This document shows positions 43,409-52,623 of a stretch of 64,000 bases of DNA, piece by piece. The number at the start of each line of letters is the position of its first letter. Positions within the stretch are counted from its first letter, which is position 1. The DNA is from Rhodohalobacter barkolensis (lineage in GTDB: Bacteria > Bacteroidota > Rhodothermia > Balneolales > Balneolaceae), in NCBI RefSeq assembly GCF_002834295.1, contig NZ_PISP01000001.1, positions 992,001 through 1,056,000 of the forward strand, read 5' to 3'. Both the position numbers and the translations under genes were made by a program. The notes beneath the pieces are model-generated. The model ran no database searches and was not told the DNA's origin. It saw only the letters and a list, made by a program, of their open reading frames with translations.

Positions 43409-44272
43409 CTACTCTAAAATTCTTTGAAGCTCTGAAAGTTGCTCTTCAGTCAGGGAATCCTGCCTCTTTACAATGCCCAGACAAACACGGCCCAGTGCCT
43501 TGTATAAATTTTCTTTCTCTTCATCAGCCGCGAGATTTTCCAGGTGGTCTTGAACAGTAGTGGTATCCCCACGGGAAATCGGTCCTGTAAGTGAAAACTC
43601 AGTACCTCTTTCCAAGATATTCTTCAGAGTCTGGCGAATCAGCGGTTCAAGAATGTTCACTCCTTCCTCTACTCCGTTTTCTTTCAATATGACGTCTGAA
43701 GTGTTCAACAGCGCCACAAGATAGTTGGATGCAAAGACCGCAGAAATATGAACGGCTTTCTTCTGATGTTCATCCAGGATAAGCGGATTTGAATTCAAAT
43801 CCTCCACAATCCCTTTCAGTTGTTGAACGAATGAGCCATCTCCCTGCAGACTGATATAGATATTTTTCAGCCTTCCCGAGTCGTCGCTTTTCTTGAATGT
43901 TTGAATCGGGTGCATTGAAGCGGTTGCAGCACCCTTTTGGGAAAGCGGAAGTAAAACTGAGGCGGGGTGGCTTCCGGAACAGTGGACAACTCGTTTATCG
44001 CTCCAGTCAATGTCCGATGTTGAGAGATTTTCAGCAACCGACCGGATAATGGAGTCCGGAGTGGTAATCAAAATCAAGTCGCCAATGTCTGACTCGCCCG
44101 CAGGAAGTGAATGATTTCGTTCATCCTGATGCTCAGAATCTGAACCATAAACCACACCCGATGAGCTATTCCAGACAGAAGCGATCGGGAAACCCGCCTT
44201 TCTAAAATAATCAATCCAGGCGGAACCTACTGCTCCGCTGCCGATTACGGTAATGGCGGGTCTCATTTTCAT
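43409..44272 (-). CDS. Rossmann-fold DUF2520 protein
   Basis: 287 residues. The N-terminal Rossmann domain starts PAITVIGSGAVGSAWIDYFR (GxGxxG) and continues with VHCSGSHPASVL and ASMHPIQTF. The C-terminal DUF2520 all-helical domain has AVHISAVFASNYLVALLNTS, LEPLIRQTLKNIL and LTGPISRGD. The plan recalls F420- and 6-phosphogluconate-type reductases; the substrate is unknown. Its start ATG overlaps the stop of the Memo-like gene by one base (TAATG), so they are translated together. Confidence 0.88.
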   Translation of the reverse strand: MKMRPAITVIGSGAVGSAWIDYFRKAGFPIASVWNSSSGVVYGSDSEHQDERNHSLPAGESDIGDLILITTPDSIIRSVAENLSTSDIDWSDKRVVHCSGSHPASVLLPLSQKGAATASMHPIQTFKKSDDSGRLKNIYISLQGDGSFVQQLKGIVEDLNSNPLILDEHQKKAVHISAVFASNYLVALLNTSDVILKENGVEEGVNILEPLIRQTLKNILERGTEFSLTGPISRGDTTTVQDHLENLAADEEKENLYKALGRVCLGIVKRQDSLTEEQLSELQRILE

Positions 44273-45042
44273 TACTTGAAGATCGCTTGCCGCTGCATCT
44301 CTGCATAACCGGAAAGAAGATTGGTATGGTCTGATGTGGAATCTTCCATGGAGCTAAACGTGAGTTTTAGTCCCCATTTTTTGGCCACAATCAGTCCGGC
44401 AACAAATGCTCCGATTCCCTCAATTTTTGAATCACCGGTATTCACATAGTTCATCAAACCGGTCATATTCCCTTCATTGTAGAAAGAGAGAACATTCCTG
44501 AGTTCATTGCGGTTTTTGTTCTCCATATCACAACAGAAAACGATGAGGGCATTTTTTGAAGCCAGAATCTCTTCCAGTGCATACGCCAGCTCTTTGATAA
44601 TGAATGAGTTTTCATCCGTAATCTGAATGCTCAGTACAGTAAAATCGTCCAGCGAACACTGCAGCAGCATCAGTTGATCGTACAGGCTCAGCTCCTCATC
44701 AAAGGCTTCATCATCGATAAAGAAATCATCATCTTCATCGCAGAAGTCATTGCGCAGTTTATCATTGGCCGGTACTTCACCGAGCGACGTTTGAACGGTT
44801 TTAAAGGATGGCATTGGAAGTTTCTTCTCGGCACTGCCGGGATGAGATTCGACGATTACAACGGTGTCGAAATCGTCCTTTTCAATGTGTGAGTAAATTT
44901 TAAAAACTTCGTCGATATTGCTCTGATCTATAATTCGCGGTGAAAAGAGAATTCGAACGGTTTCCGACTTTTCAGTCTGCTCAGATTTGGCTCTTTCCAA
45001 ACCTTCTGTGATCTGGTCACGGTTTAGGGATGTGATGTCCAT
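44272..45042 (-). CDS. Memo-like protein with degenerate metal site
   Basis: 256 residues. FDTVVIVESHPGS, TSLGEVPANDKLRNDFC, FIDDEAFDEELSLYDQLMLL and LAYALEEILASKNALIVFCC line up with the Memo (AmmeMemoRadiSam B) family in order. The conserved metal-binding His of the family (EHSLEVQ) is replaced by Glu/Leu (EELSLYDQ), and other His residues are few, so the usual metal site may be lost. An acidic insert (CDEDDDFFIDDEAFDEE) interrupts the middle. Function is unknown. It lies between the phosphopantetheinyl transferase and the DUF2520 gene, all on the minus strand. Confidence 0.65.
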   Translation of the reverse strand: MDITSLNRDQITEGLERAKSEQTEKSETVRILFSPRIIDQSNIDEVFKIYSHIEKDDFDTVVIVESHPGSAEKKLPMPSFKTVQTSLGEVPANDKLRNDFCDEDDDFFIDDEAFDEELSLYDQLMLLQCSLDDFTVLSIQITDENSFIIKELAYALEEILASKNALIVFCCDMENKNRNELRNVLSFYNEGNMTGLMNYVNTGDSKIEGIGAFVAGLIVAKKWGLKLTFSSMEDSTSDHTNLLSGYAEMQRQAIFK

Positions 45043-45068
45043 AGAATTAGTGATTCTTTTGGGAAGTG

Positions 45069-45674
45069 TTATGGTAGTAATTTATAGCAAATGGATATCC
45101 AATGGTCTTGATGGATAAAGCTACAAATTTTTGCTCTGTTTCCATCATCAAATTCTGCATTAAAGTGATGCTCATTTTCAATGGAAACGGTTACGTGATT
45201 CATCGGCTTTCTAAGTCCAGTGCCGATCATTTTCAGCGCGGCCTCTTTAAACGTCCACACTCGTATTAACGAGTTGCCTTCATAAAGCGTACTTTTCTCA
45301 TCTTTTGATTTCATTCGGGAAGCCAGTCTCTCGTGCACTTCCCGGCTTTTTGCCTCCATATCCACACCTACATTCAAGGAAGTGGAAATAGCGGCTACAA
45401 TGGCGTCATCGGTGTGTGAAAAACTAACAGACACCTCCTCCCCATCAATAAAAGCCTGAGGCTTTTCATACTTCTTGGTAAATACGTCGATTGTTTTTCC
45501 GTCCAGATATCGATCGGCCATCCGTTTCAGCAAAAGGGTTCCGGTTATACTCTCTGATGTGTCCCGGTCTCCTCCTGTGGTTTCAATCGTTAACGGTTCG
45601 TAAGCCACAATGACTTCGTCAGGTATAGATGGGTGCTCTATTAATTCCGGCAATATTTTCTCTTTTACGGTCAT
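45069..45674 (-). CDS. 4'-phosphopantetheinyl transferase superfamily protein
   Basis: 201 residues from ATG 45674 (MTVKEKILPE); an upstream TTG at 45698 is less likely. The magnesium site is GVDMEAKSREV (D and E), and the second signature is RVWTFKEAALKMIGTGL (WxxKEA). An N-terminal half of about 90 residues precedes it, as in Sfp/EntD-type enzymes. It loads phosphopantetheine on acyl or peptidyl carrier proteins. No polyketide or peptide synthetase is near, so it may serve fatty-acid ACP or a distant cluster. It is the first of the three-gene group with the Memo-like and DUF2520 genes. Confidence 0.88.
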   Translation of the reverse strand: MTVKEKILPELIEHPSIPDEVIVAYEPLTIETTGGDRDTSESITGTLLLKRMADRYLDGKTIDVFTKKYEKPQAFIDGEEVSVSFSHTDDAIVAAISTSLNVGVDMEAKSREVHERLASRMKSKDEKSTLYEGNSLIRVWTFKEAALKMIGTGLRKPMNHVTVSIENEHHFNAEFDDGNRAKICSFIHQDHWISICYKLLP

Positions 45675-45787
45675 TAAGAGAGAATCTAAATGATTCAAAG
45701 GATCACTCCCAATGAGAAAGTTTTAAAGAATAGGTGGATTCTTCTAATATACGAAAAATGATTCTGCCAATTACAGTTCAGTTTTTG

Positions 45788-45795
45788 TATCTTTG
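45788..45795 (+). promoter_or_regulatory. Possible Bacteroidota-type -7 element of lysS
   Basis: TATCTTTG matches TAnnTTTG, the -7 box of the Bacteroidota primary sigma factor, about 50 bases before the lysS start at 45847. No clear -33 TTG was identified, so this is suggestive only. Confidence 0.4.
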
Positions 45796-45846
45796 GAGGC
45801 TTCATCTGATGAAAATTTCGACATTAAAAAAATAGATAATTACACA

Positions 45847-47397
45847 ATGAGCAACGCTGAACCTTCACTTAGTGAACAGCAGGAAATCAGACTGGAAAAA
45901 CTTGACAAACTCAGAGAGCTGAATGTCAACCCCTTTCCCTATGAGTACGATATTACCCACTATTCTCAGGAAATTTTAAACAACGAAGATCACTATCTGA
46001 CCGATACACCGGATGATCCGGGCGACGCAGAACGTGTTTCTGTTGCCGGTCGCGTAATGACGCGCCGAATTATGGGTAAAGCCGCGTTCTTTACTCTGCA
46101 GGATTCGAAAGGAACTATACAGGTTTATATTCGCCGTGACGATGTTGCCACCGATGAGCTCGGCACCGATAACTATAATAAGGTATTCAAGAAACTGACC
46201 GACATCGGGGATTTTGTCGGGATTAAAGGATTTGTCTTTAAAACAGGAACCGGCGAAACAACCATTCATGCCGAGGCTTTCGATTTTCTCGGAAAAACTG
46301 TTCGCCCCATTCCTACCCCAAAAGAGGTGGAAAATGAGGCCGGCGAAACGGTTACCTACGACGCATTTTCTGATAAAGAGCAGCGATACCGTCAACGATA
46401 TGTAGACCTGATTGTTAACCCCGAAGTTCGCGATGTCTTTGTAAAGCGTACTCAGATGGTTCAATCGATGCGTAACTTTATGAATGAGCGAGAATACCTG
46501 GAAGTTGAAACTCCAATTCTGCAGCCTATTTACGGTGGGGCATCCGCTCGTCCATTTGTAACACACCACAATGCGCTCGACATGGACCTCTATCTGCGTA
46601 TTGCAAATGAGCTCTATCTGAAGAGACTGATTGTTGGCGGATATGACGGTGTGTACGAGTTTTCTAAAGATTTCAGAAATGAGGGACTTTCAAGGTTCCA
46701 CAATCCGGAATTTACACAGGTTGAACTCTATGTGGCCTGGAAAGATTACAACTGGATGATGGATTTTATGGAGAAGATGGTAGAGCATGTCGCTCAAACT
46801 CTTCACGGTTCAACCAAAGTAAAAGTGGGTGACCATGAGATTGACTTTAAAGCTCCCTGGCCTCGAATTCCAATGTACGAAGCGATCGAGAAAGAGACCG
46901 GTCACGATTTGAGTGACAAGAGTGAAGATGAAATCCGTAAGATTGCCAAAGATCTTCACATCGAGCTGGAAGAAGGTATGGGCAAAGGCAAACTGATTGA
47001 TGAAATTTTTGGTGAGTATGTTGAACCCAAACTGATTCAGCCAACCTTTATTACCGACTACCCGATCGAGATGAGTCCGCTGGCGAAGAAACATCGAACC
47101 AAAGATGGACTCGTGGAGCGTTTCGAAGCAATCTGTAATGGAAAAGAGATCGCCAACGCCTTTACCGAGCTGAATGATCCTGTGGATCAGCGGGAGCGTT
47201 TTGAGGAGCAGGCCAGGCTTCGTGCCGGCGGTGACGACGAAGCGATGACAGTGGATGAGGATTTCCTCCGTGCCATTGAGTACGGAATGCCCCCAACGGC
47301 CGGAATTGGTATCGGAATTGATCGTTTAGCGATGATTATGACTGACTCCGACTCCATCCGCGACGTCCTATTCTTCCCACAGATGAGACCGGAATAG
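45847..47397 (+). CDS. lysS: Class II lysyl-tRNA synthetase
   Basis: 516 residues from ATG 45847 ([20 protein letters not shown]). The anticodon-binding OB domain has [20 protein letters not shown] and [17 protein letters not shown]. Class II motif 2 is [24 protein letters not shown] ([20 protein letters not shown]) and motif 3 is [30 protein letters not shown] marks LysRS. It charges tRNA-Lys. It diverges from the phosphopantetheinyl transferase and ends with a strong terminator. A TTG 18 codons upstream gives an unneeded extension. Confidence 0.97.
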   Translation: MSNAEPSLSEQQEIRLEKLDKLRELNVNPFPYEYDITHYSQEILNNEDHYLTDTPDDPGDAERVSVAGRVMTRRIMGKAAFFTLQDSKGTIQVYIRRDDVATDELGTDNYNKVFKKLTDIGDFVGIKGFVFKTGTGETTIHAEAFDFLGKTVRPIPTPKEVENEAGETVTYDAFSDKEQRYRQRYVDLIVNPEVRDVFVKRTQMVQSMRNFMNEREYLEVETPILQPIYGGASARPFVTHHNALDMDLYLRIANELYLKRLIVGGYDGVYEFSKDFRNEGLSRFHNPEFTQVELYVAWKDYNWMMDFMEKMVEHVAQTLHGSTKVKVGDHEIDFKAPWPRIPMYEAIEKETGHDLSDKSEDEIRKIAKDLHIELEEGMGKGKLIDEIFGEYVEPKLIQPTFITDYPIEMSPLAKKHRTKDGLVERFEAICNGKEIANAFTELNDPVDQRERFEEQARLRAGGDDEAMTVDEDFLRAIEYGMPPTAGIGIGIDRLAMIMTDSDSIRDVLFFPQMRPE

Positions 47398-47460
47398 TTT
47401 ATTACGCCCCGTCAGACCGCTCCACGCGGTCAGACGGATACTAATTACGCATTTTATTCC

Positions 47461-47498
47461 AGACCTGTCAGGTTTCAAAAACCTGACAGGTCTTTTTT
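47461..47498 (+). terminator. Terminator of lysS
   Basis: AGACCTGTCAGGTTT-CAA-AAACCTGACAGGTCT is a perfect 15-bp stem followed by five T residues. Confidence 0.9.
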
Positions 47499-47513
47499 AT
47501 TTATAATCATTCT

Positions 47514-47613
47514 GAGACATGTTATTTCAATGTCTCTCTTGAACAACTCATCAAACTGCACCAATGATTTGAGAAAAAAACAGCTGCTACTCTATATAGA
47601 AATACCATGTCTT
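47514..47613. repeat. ACATGGTATTTCT-ended element, copy 3
   Basis: Ends GAGACATGTTATTTCA and TAGAAATACCATGTCTTTG, about 100 bp, in the gap between lysS and the M28 gene. An interior CAGCTGCTACTCT recalls CGCTGCTCCTGA in copy 4. The gap of 314 bp (47398-47711) holds nothing else but the lysS terminator. Confidence 0.65.
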
Positions 47614-47711
47614 TGAATATGACTTTATCAAATCCGACCTCCAACTCCTTGCATTACTCCCGGGAAGTCACCACTTTCATGGACTGAATTTAAAACCCTA
47701 TTTTCAACCAC

Positions 47712-49841
47712 ATGATGCGTACTTTCATACTACTCCTGTCGCTTCCCTTATTATTACTCTTTTCAAATCCACTAACGGCTCAGCCTTCTACACCTCAGTC
47801 CCTGGATGGTTTTTCTCAAAACCGGGTTACTACCCAGGTTGAACTGGAGCAGACCTTGATTCAGGCTCTTAAACCGGAGATGTACAGAGAACATCTCTAC
47901 CGACTTACCCGGGAACCCAATATTGCCGGAACGGAGGAAAACCGACGGGTTATTGACTATATGACCGAGTCGATGGAAGAAGCCGGTCTTCGTGTAGATC
48001 ACTATGACTATGATGTATGGCTGCCGGAGCCGGGTGAGGTTAAAGTCGAAATTGTTCGACCAAAACGGGAACCGCTAAATAATAAAGAGTACATCCTCGA
48101 AGAGGACCTCTACAGTGCTGATGAGCGTCTGCATCACGGATGGAATGCCTATAGCGGTTCTGGAGATGTTACAGCAGAAGTTGTCTATGCAAATTATGGA
48201 ACCAAACAGGATTTTGAACGGCTGGATGAACTCGGAGTTTCTGTTGAGGGCAAAATTGTGATTGCCCGTTATGGCGGAAACTTCCGCGGTTACAAAGCCA
48301 AATATGCCGAAGAGTACGGCGCCATCGGTTTGATTATCTACTCCGATCCGGCAAATGGTGGCTATGTGAACGGCCCCGCTTACCCTGAGGATAAATTCAT
48401 TAGCGAAAGTACCATACAGCGCGGTTCTGCTTTAACCACCGATTATTACGGTGACCCTCTCACCCCATTTGAACCCGCCCACCCGGTTGATGGCGATATT
48501 GATATCGATCGGCTTGATCCGGATGAAGTGGATTTTCACACCATCCCGATCGCTCCGCTGCCATACGCTTCTGCACAGAAAATTCTGGAGCAGATGGATG
48601 GAGATCCTGTACCGGATCAAAACTGGCAAGGCGGACTTCCATTCACATATCGAATGAATAGCAATACACCAATCAAAGTAAATGTAAAGGTGGATCAGCC
48701 CGCAGAGTTGAAACCCATCACCAATGTAATCGGTGTGATCGAGGGCTCCGAATATCCTGATGAATGGATCATTCTGGGAAGTCATTTCGATGCCTGGGGA
48801 TTTGGTGCCATCGACCCGAACAGCGGTACGGCGATGCTGCTCTCTGTGGCGGATGTTTTGGGAGAGATGGTTCAAAACGGATATCAGCCCAAACGGAGTA
48901 TTATGATTGCACACTGGGATGCTGAAGAGTATCTGCTGATCGGTTCATCCGAATGGGTGGAACATCTGACAGAAGAGCTCGATGCTAATTCAATCCTTTA
49001 TCTGAATGCCGATTCAGCCGTGACTGGCCCATCCTTCGGAGCGTCATCATCTCCATCGTTGAAGAAACCGATCATCGAAGCTTCAAAAATGGTGCAGCAC
49101 CCTGACACTACCCTATCGCTTTACGAAACCTGGGCCGGAGAATCCGACTCCCCATCGTTAGGCAACCTGGGAGGAGGCTCAGACCACGTTGGGTTGTACA
49201 TGCACATTGGAGTTCCGGCGGCGGGAATCAGTATGTCGCAATGGTCGCCGGTTTATCATTCAAATTACGATACGTTCGAATACTACAAATCTCACCTGGA
49301 TGGATCTTTCTCTTACGGTCCCGCACTTGGAGGGGTTTATGGAACCGTTGCACTTCGATTTGCCGAAGCAGACCTCCTGCCATACGATTTTGAACGATAT
49401 CATGAAGATCTGGTTTCGCACCTAAGCGACATTCAAAGCAAGGCTGAATCTTATGAATTATCCATCCCTGCAGAACTGATGAATGAAGAACTGAGTGAGA
49501 TGGAGAATCTGGTGACTCAGCTCGCAGAAAACATGAAAAACTTAACCGCTTCCGGTTATGCAAATGTGAATCGGGATGAGATCAATCGTAAGCTCATACA
49601 GCTGGAGCGAAATTTTATTGTGGATGAAGGAATGCCCTACAGTGCCTGGCTAAAATCCATCTACGCATCCCCCGATCCATACAGCGGATATGCTTCATGG
49701 ATGCTCCCCGCATTTCAATATGCGATTGAAGAGGGATTTGATGAAAATGAAATCTCCAAATGGGTTGAAATTCACGCCGAGGCTTTTAAAGATCTAAACA
49801 GTAATATAAGTGAGCTGGTTGATCTGACTTCGGCAAAGTGA
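47712..49841 (+). CDS. M28-family metallopeptidase, PSMA/glutamate carboxypeptidase II-like
   Basis: 709 residues with a signal peptide (about residues 1-24, cleaved near LTAQP). A PA insert domain is in VEGKIVIARYGGNFRGYKAK, and the peptidase core has two-zinc ligands: GSHFDAWGFGAIDPNSGTAM (His, Asp), WDAEEYLLIGSSEW (Glu-Glu), LNADSAV (Asp) and PVYHSNYDTFEY (His). The C-terminal helical dimerisation domain of transferrin-receptor-like proteins follows (about residues 580-700). It is probably a periplasmic or secreted carboxypeptidase/aminopeptidase on small peptides. Stand-alone gene. ATG 47712 begins the signal peptide. Confidence 0.92.
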   Translation: MMRTFILLLSLPLLLLFSNPLTAQPSTPQSLDGFSQNRVTTQVELEQTLIQALKPEMYREHLYRLTREPNIAGTEENRRVIDYMTESMEEAGLRVDHYDYDVWLPEPGEVKVEIVRPKREPLNNKEYILEEDLYSADERLHHGWNAYSGSGDVTAEVVYANYGTKQDFERLDELGVSVEGKIVIARYGGNFRGYKAKYAEEYGAIGLIIYSDPANGGYVNGPAYPEDKFISESTIQRGSALTTDYYGDPLTPFEPAHPVDGDIDIDRLDPDEVDFHTIPIAPLPYASAQKILEQMDGDPVPDQNWQGGLPFTYRMNSNTPIKVNVKVDQPAELKPITNVIGVIEGSEYPDEWIILGSHFDAWGFGAIDPNSGTAMLLSVADVLGEMVQNGYQPKRSIMIAHWDAEEYLLIGSSEWVEHLTEELDANSILYLNADSAVTGPSFGASSSPSLKKPIIEASKMVQHPDTTLSLYETWAGESDSPSLGNLGGGSDHVGLYMHIGVPAAGISMSQWSPVYHSNYDTFEYYKSHLDGSFSYGPALGGVYGTVALRFAEADLLPYDFERYHEDLVSHLSDIQSKAESYELSIPAELMNEELSEMENLVTQLAENMKNLTASGYANVNRDEINRKLIQLERNFIVDEGMPYSAWLKSIYASPDPYSGYASWMLPAFQYAIEEGFDENEISKWVEIHAEAFKDLNSNISELVDLTSAK

Positions 49842-50168
49842 TGATTGATATCTCGTGACAATGATCAAGAGACATGGTATTTCTGTTATTCTCATTAACT
49901 ATTTATTCTATGGAATCAAGGATAAGAGTAATCACTACTCGCTGCTCCTGATAGAAATACCATGTCTTCAGTAAGTATTTTGGAGTTAGAGAATAATAGA
50001 ACTGTGCCAAATTTTGAATGCTTTATAACTGGATCCCTCTTCTTAATCAACATTTTAAAGTCAAATAGATACAACATCACTTGAAAACATTTTTGTATAC
50101 TTGAGCAACAAATTTAAAAGTTCATCTGTTACATTTCGGTACCCTAACTCCTCACTGCAAGATCTTAC
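49842..50168. other. Gene-free stretch before the LolC/E-like gene
   Basis: Contains the fourth ACATGGTATTTCT-ended element (49868-49967). The rest is AT-rich with no clear signal. Confidence 0.5.
49868..49967. repeat. ACATGGTATTTCT-ended element, copy 4 (perfect ends)
   Basis: AGACATGGTATTTCT (from 49869) and AGAAATACCATGTCT (to about 49967) are exact 15-bp inverted repeats about 65 bp apart. It is the best-kept of four copies. Confidence 0.75.
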
Positions 50169-51395
50169 ATGAAATTTACCTGGTACATTGCCGGTCGCTA
50201 CTTTAAGGGAAACAAACGCGAGTCCCGGTTTCTGTCTTTTATCAAGATCATGGCCATTGCCGGGGTTGCCGTCGGTTCTGCCGGACTCCTGATTGCACTA
50301 TCCATCGTTCACGGGTTTAAATCCACAATTAATGAGAAAATTGTTGGGTTTGCTCCTCATATCACCGTCAACACGTTTATGAACGATCCGATGAACCGTG
50401 CTGATACTCTTCAGGTTTTTCTGGACGATATTCCCGGAGTTGAACAGGCCCAGCCGGTTGTATTGGGTCAGGTCATGATCCAGTCATCAAGGGATGTGAG
50501 TGGCAGCGGCATTAAAGGTGTACCGGTAGATGGTGATGTAACACAGCTCAGAGAGTATATTTCGGAAGGAAACTATCAATTGGATCAAACCGAATCGGGG
50601 CTTCCCGGAATTATTCTTGGTTCAGATCTTGCAAGAAATATCGGAGCAGAAATTGGCGGTCGCGTAACCGTATATGCACTTGACGGCATGCCGTCTCCCC
50701 TCAACACTCCGGAGATCAAACAGTTTACACTGACCGGAATTTACCAGACCGGCATAGCCCGTTTTGATGATAATTTTGCCTTGATCAATATCGATTCAGC
50801 CCGCCAAATCTTTGAGTTCAATACGCAGCAGGCGAGTTCATTTGATATTAATGTTGGGGACATGGATCAAATTCTACCTATCTACAGAGTGATTCGGGAT
50901 GAAACCCGGTTTCCGTACGTCACAGAAAGTGTTTATCAGCGATATCGAAATATTTTTGCCTGGGTAGATCTGCAGGAACAGACCATACCGCTCGTTATTG
51001 GAGTGATGGTAATTGTCGCAGCTTTTAATCTCATTGGAACCGTATTGATGATGGTACTCGAGCGGGTTCGCGATATTGGAATTTTGAAAACCATCGGTGC
51101 AAAAAGTAAGGCGATCCGAAAGATTTTCCTGCTCGAAGGGCTTTTTGTGGCCTCATCCGGTCTCATTATCGGGATTGGAATATCACTACTCTTCTATTGG
51201 CTTCAGGTCAACTACCAAATTATTCCACTGTCTGAAGAGAACTACTACATGAGCACCGCTCCCGTTGAGCCGCATCTGATCGATTTCGTGATTGTGAGTG
51301 GCATCACCTTTCTCCTTTGCGCCCTGGCCTCCTGGCTTCCTGCAAGAATTGCTGCAAAAACAGATCCTGTAAAAGTTCTTTCGATTGGCAAGTAA
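50169..51395 (+). CDS. LolC/LolE-type ABC permease (FtsX family)
   Basis: 408 residues. The N-terminal membrane helix after YFKGNKRESRFLSFIKIMA is typical of LolC/E, followed by a periplasmic MacB-like domain (about residues 50-250). A three-helix FtsX core (LVIGVMVIVAAFNLIGTVLM, VRDIGILKTIGAKSKAIRKI, the coupling helix, and LLCALASWLPARIAAKTDPV at the end) follows. It releases outer-membrane lipoproteins from the inner membrane with an ATPase LolD that is not in the window. Lipoproteins are abundant here, in line with such a system. ATG 50169. Confidence 0.9.
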   Translation: MKFTWYIAGRYFKGNKRESRFLSFIKIMAIAGVAVGSAGLLIALSIVHGFKSTINEKIVGFAPHITVNTFMNDPMNRADTLQVFLDDIPGVEQAQPVVLGQVMIQSSRDVSGSGIKGVPVDGDVTQLREYISEGNYQLDQTESGLPGIILGSDLARNIGAEIGGRVTVYALDGMPSPLNTPEIKQFTLTGIYQTGIARFDDNFALINIDSARQIFEFNTQQASSFDINVGDMDQILPIYRVIRDETRFPYVTESVYQRYRNIFAWVDLQEQTIPLVIGVMVIVAAFNLIGTVLMMVLERVRDIGILKTIGAKSKAIRKIFLLEGLFVASSGLIIGIGISLLFYWLQVNYQIIPLSEENYYMSTAPVEPHLIDFVIVSGITFLLCALASWLPARIAAKTDPVKVLSIGK

Positions 51396-51634
51396 TTCCG
51401 ATCAGAAGCTAATCTTGACATCGTCCATAAAAAACAACAGTTTATACAGTATCTGCCGGTGAGTTTAGGTCTCATTAATAGATCAAATCGTCAAATATGT
51501 GGACGTTAGTCTGTTGTTTGAAATAATTTTCTTTATCCAAAATATTTGAGCATTAATCCGAATATTTGATTATTTAAAAATAAGAGAACACTTAGATATA
51601 ATTTCATCACTAAACACAATCGAATCGGGGAAAT

Positions 51635-51976
51635 ATGAACTACTCAATGTCCGAAAGGTACAATACAGTTATTCTTACACTTAAGGGTAATGTTATGGGA
51701 GGACCATCTGCAACAACTTTTCATGATGAAATCAAAAAACTTGTTGAGAAGGAAAAGACAAATGTTGTGGCAGATCTCAGTAAAGTTAAGTTTATGAACT
51801 CTTCTGGTCTTGGCATCCTGATCAGTTCGATGACAAGTCTCAGAAATGCCGGTGGTGATTTAAAAATTTCCGGTGCATCAGACAGAATTGAGAGCCTGCT
51901 TATGGTTACCAAGCTTATTACTGTTTTTGATCACTATAAAACACTTGATGAAGCGGTTGAAGCCTATCAAAAATGA
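51635..51976 (+). CDS. STAS-domain protein (anti-sigma-factor-antagonist type)
   Basis: 113 residues, one STAS domain. The site VKFMNSSGLGILISSMTSLR has the conserved phosphorylatable Ser before GLG, and NVVADLSKVKF and GGDLKISGASDRIESLLMVT fit SpoIIAA-like proteins. It would bind an anti-sigma kinase, but none is encoded nearby. It is a cytosolic regulator. No operon: 239 bp follow the previous gene and 276 bp precede the next. ATG 51635. Confidence 0.9.
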   Translation: MNYSMSERYNTVILTLKGNVMGGPSATTFHDEIKKLVEKEKTNVVADLSKVKFMNSSGLGILISSMTSLRNAGGDLKISGASDRIESLLMVTKLITVFDHYKTLDEAVEAYQK

Positions 51977-52252
51977 TTATGAACTGATGGTGGGTATGAG
52001 TTTAATGGAATTTTAGTTCTTTCCCATCATCACGGTTTTCAGTCAGATATCCATTGTATTGAACTGAATCAAACGGATTCGGTCAGGCGAAATAGACCTA
52101 TTTAGAACAGTAGGTTGATTAAACCAAAGTATACCATCACACTTTTAAATGATCTGTTAAGCCTATTTGCCGCATTTTAAACTGATCATTTGCAAAGATC
52201 CAACTAATTGCTAGATTTCGACTTACAACAACTAACTAACCAATAGAATGCT

Positions 52253-52423
52253 ATGGGAACTATCGTTGGAATTATCGCCCTCATCTGTGCCATTTATGTC
52301 ATCATTGAAGTGTGGACCAAACAACCCTCCATGGGAACCGGTGAGAAAATCATCTGGACGCTTGCTGCATTCTTCTTCAGTATAATCACAGCTATTGTCT
52401 ACTACTTCATGAAGAAGAGTTAA
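52253..52423 (+). CDS. Small two-TM protein, PLDc_N-like
   Basis: 56 residues: MGTIVGIIALICAIYVIIEV, then WTKQPSMGTGEKIIWTLAAF, then FFSIITAIVYYFMKKS. Two hydrophobic helices are joined by a short linker ending in EKIIWTL, the layout of the free-standing PLDc_N family of small membrane proteins. The function is unknown. The frame is below the usual length cut-off, but the ATG, the clean two-helix profile and the stop directly after the charged end KKS support it. Confidence 0.7.
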   Translation: MGTIVGIIALICAIYVIIEVWTKQPSMGTGEKIIWTLAAFFFSIITAIVYYFMKKS

Positions 52424-52623
52424 TTCACGCTTATATCGCTTTGATGGGTATAGGCGAAGTGAAAAGATCGTTTTTCATTTCGTTCCTTTTCTAGAAATAA
52501 TCCGCTTTATCCTTCCCAGAAAGTATCCAGTCATGTTCATTTTGAAAACGAGAAAGTATTTTCTTCCGGCAAGTCTGAAATGGGGACTAACTTGTCGAGA
52601 AAAGAGAACGTAGCCCTGAGATT

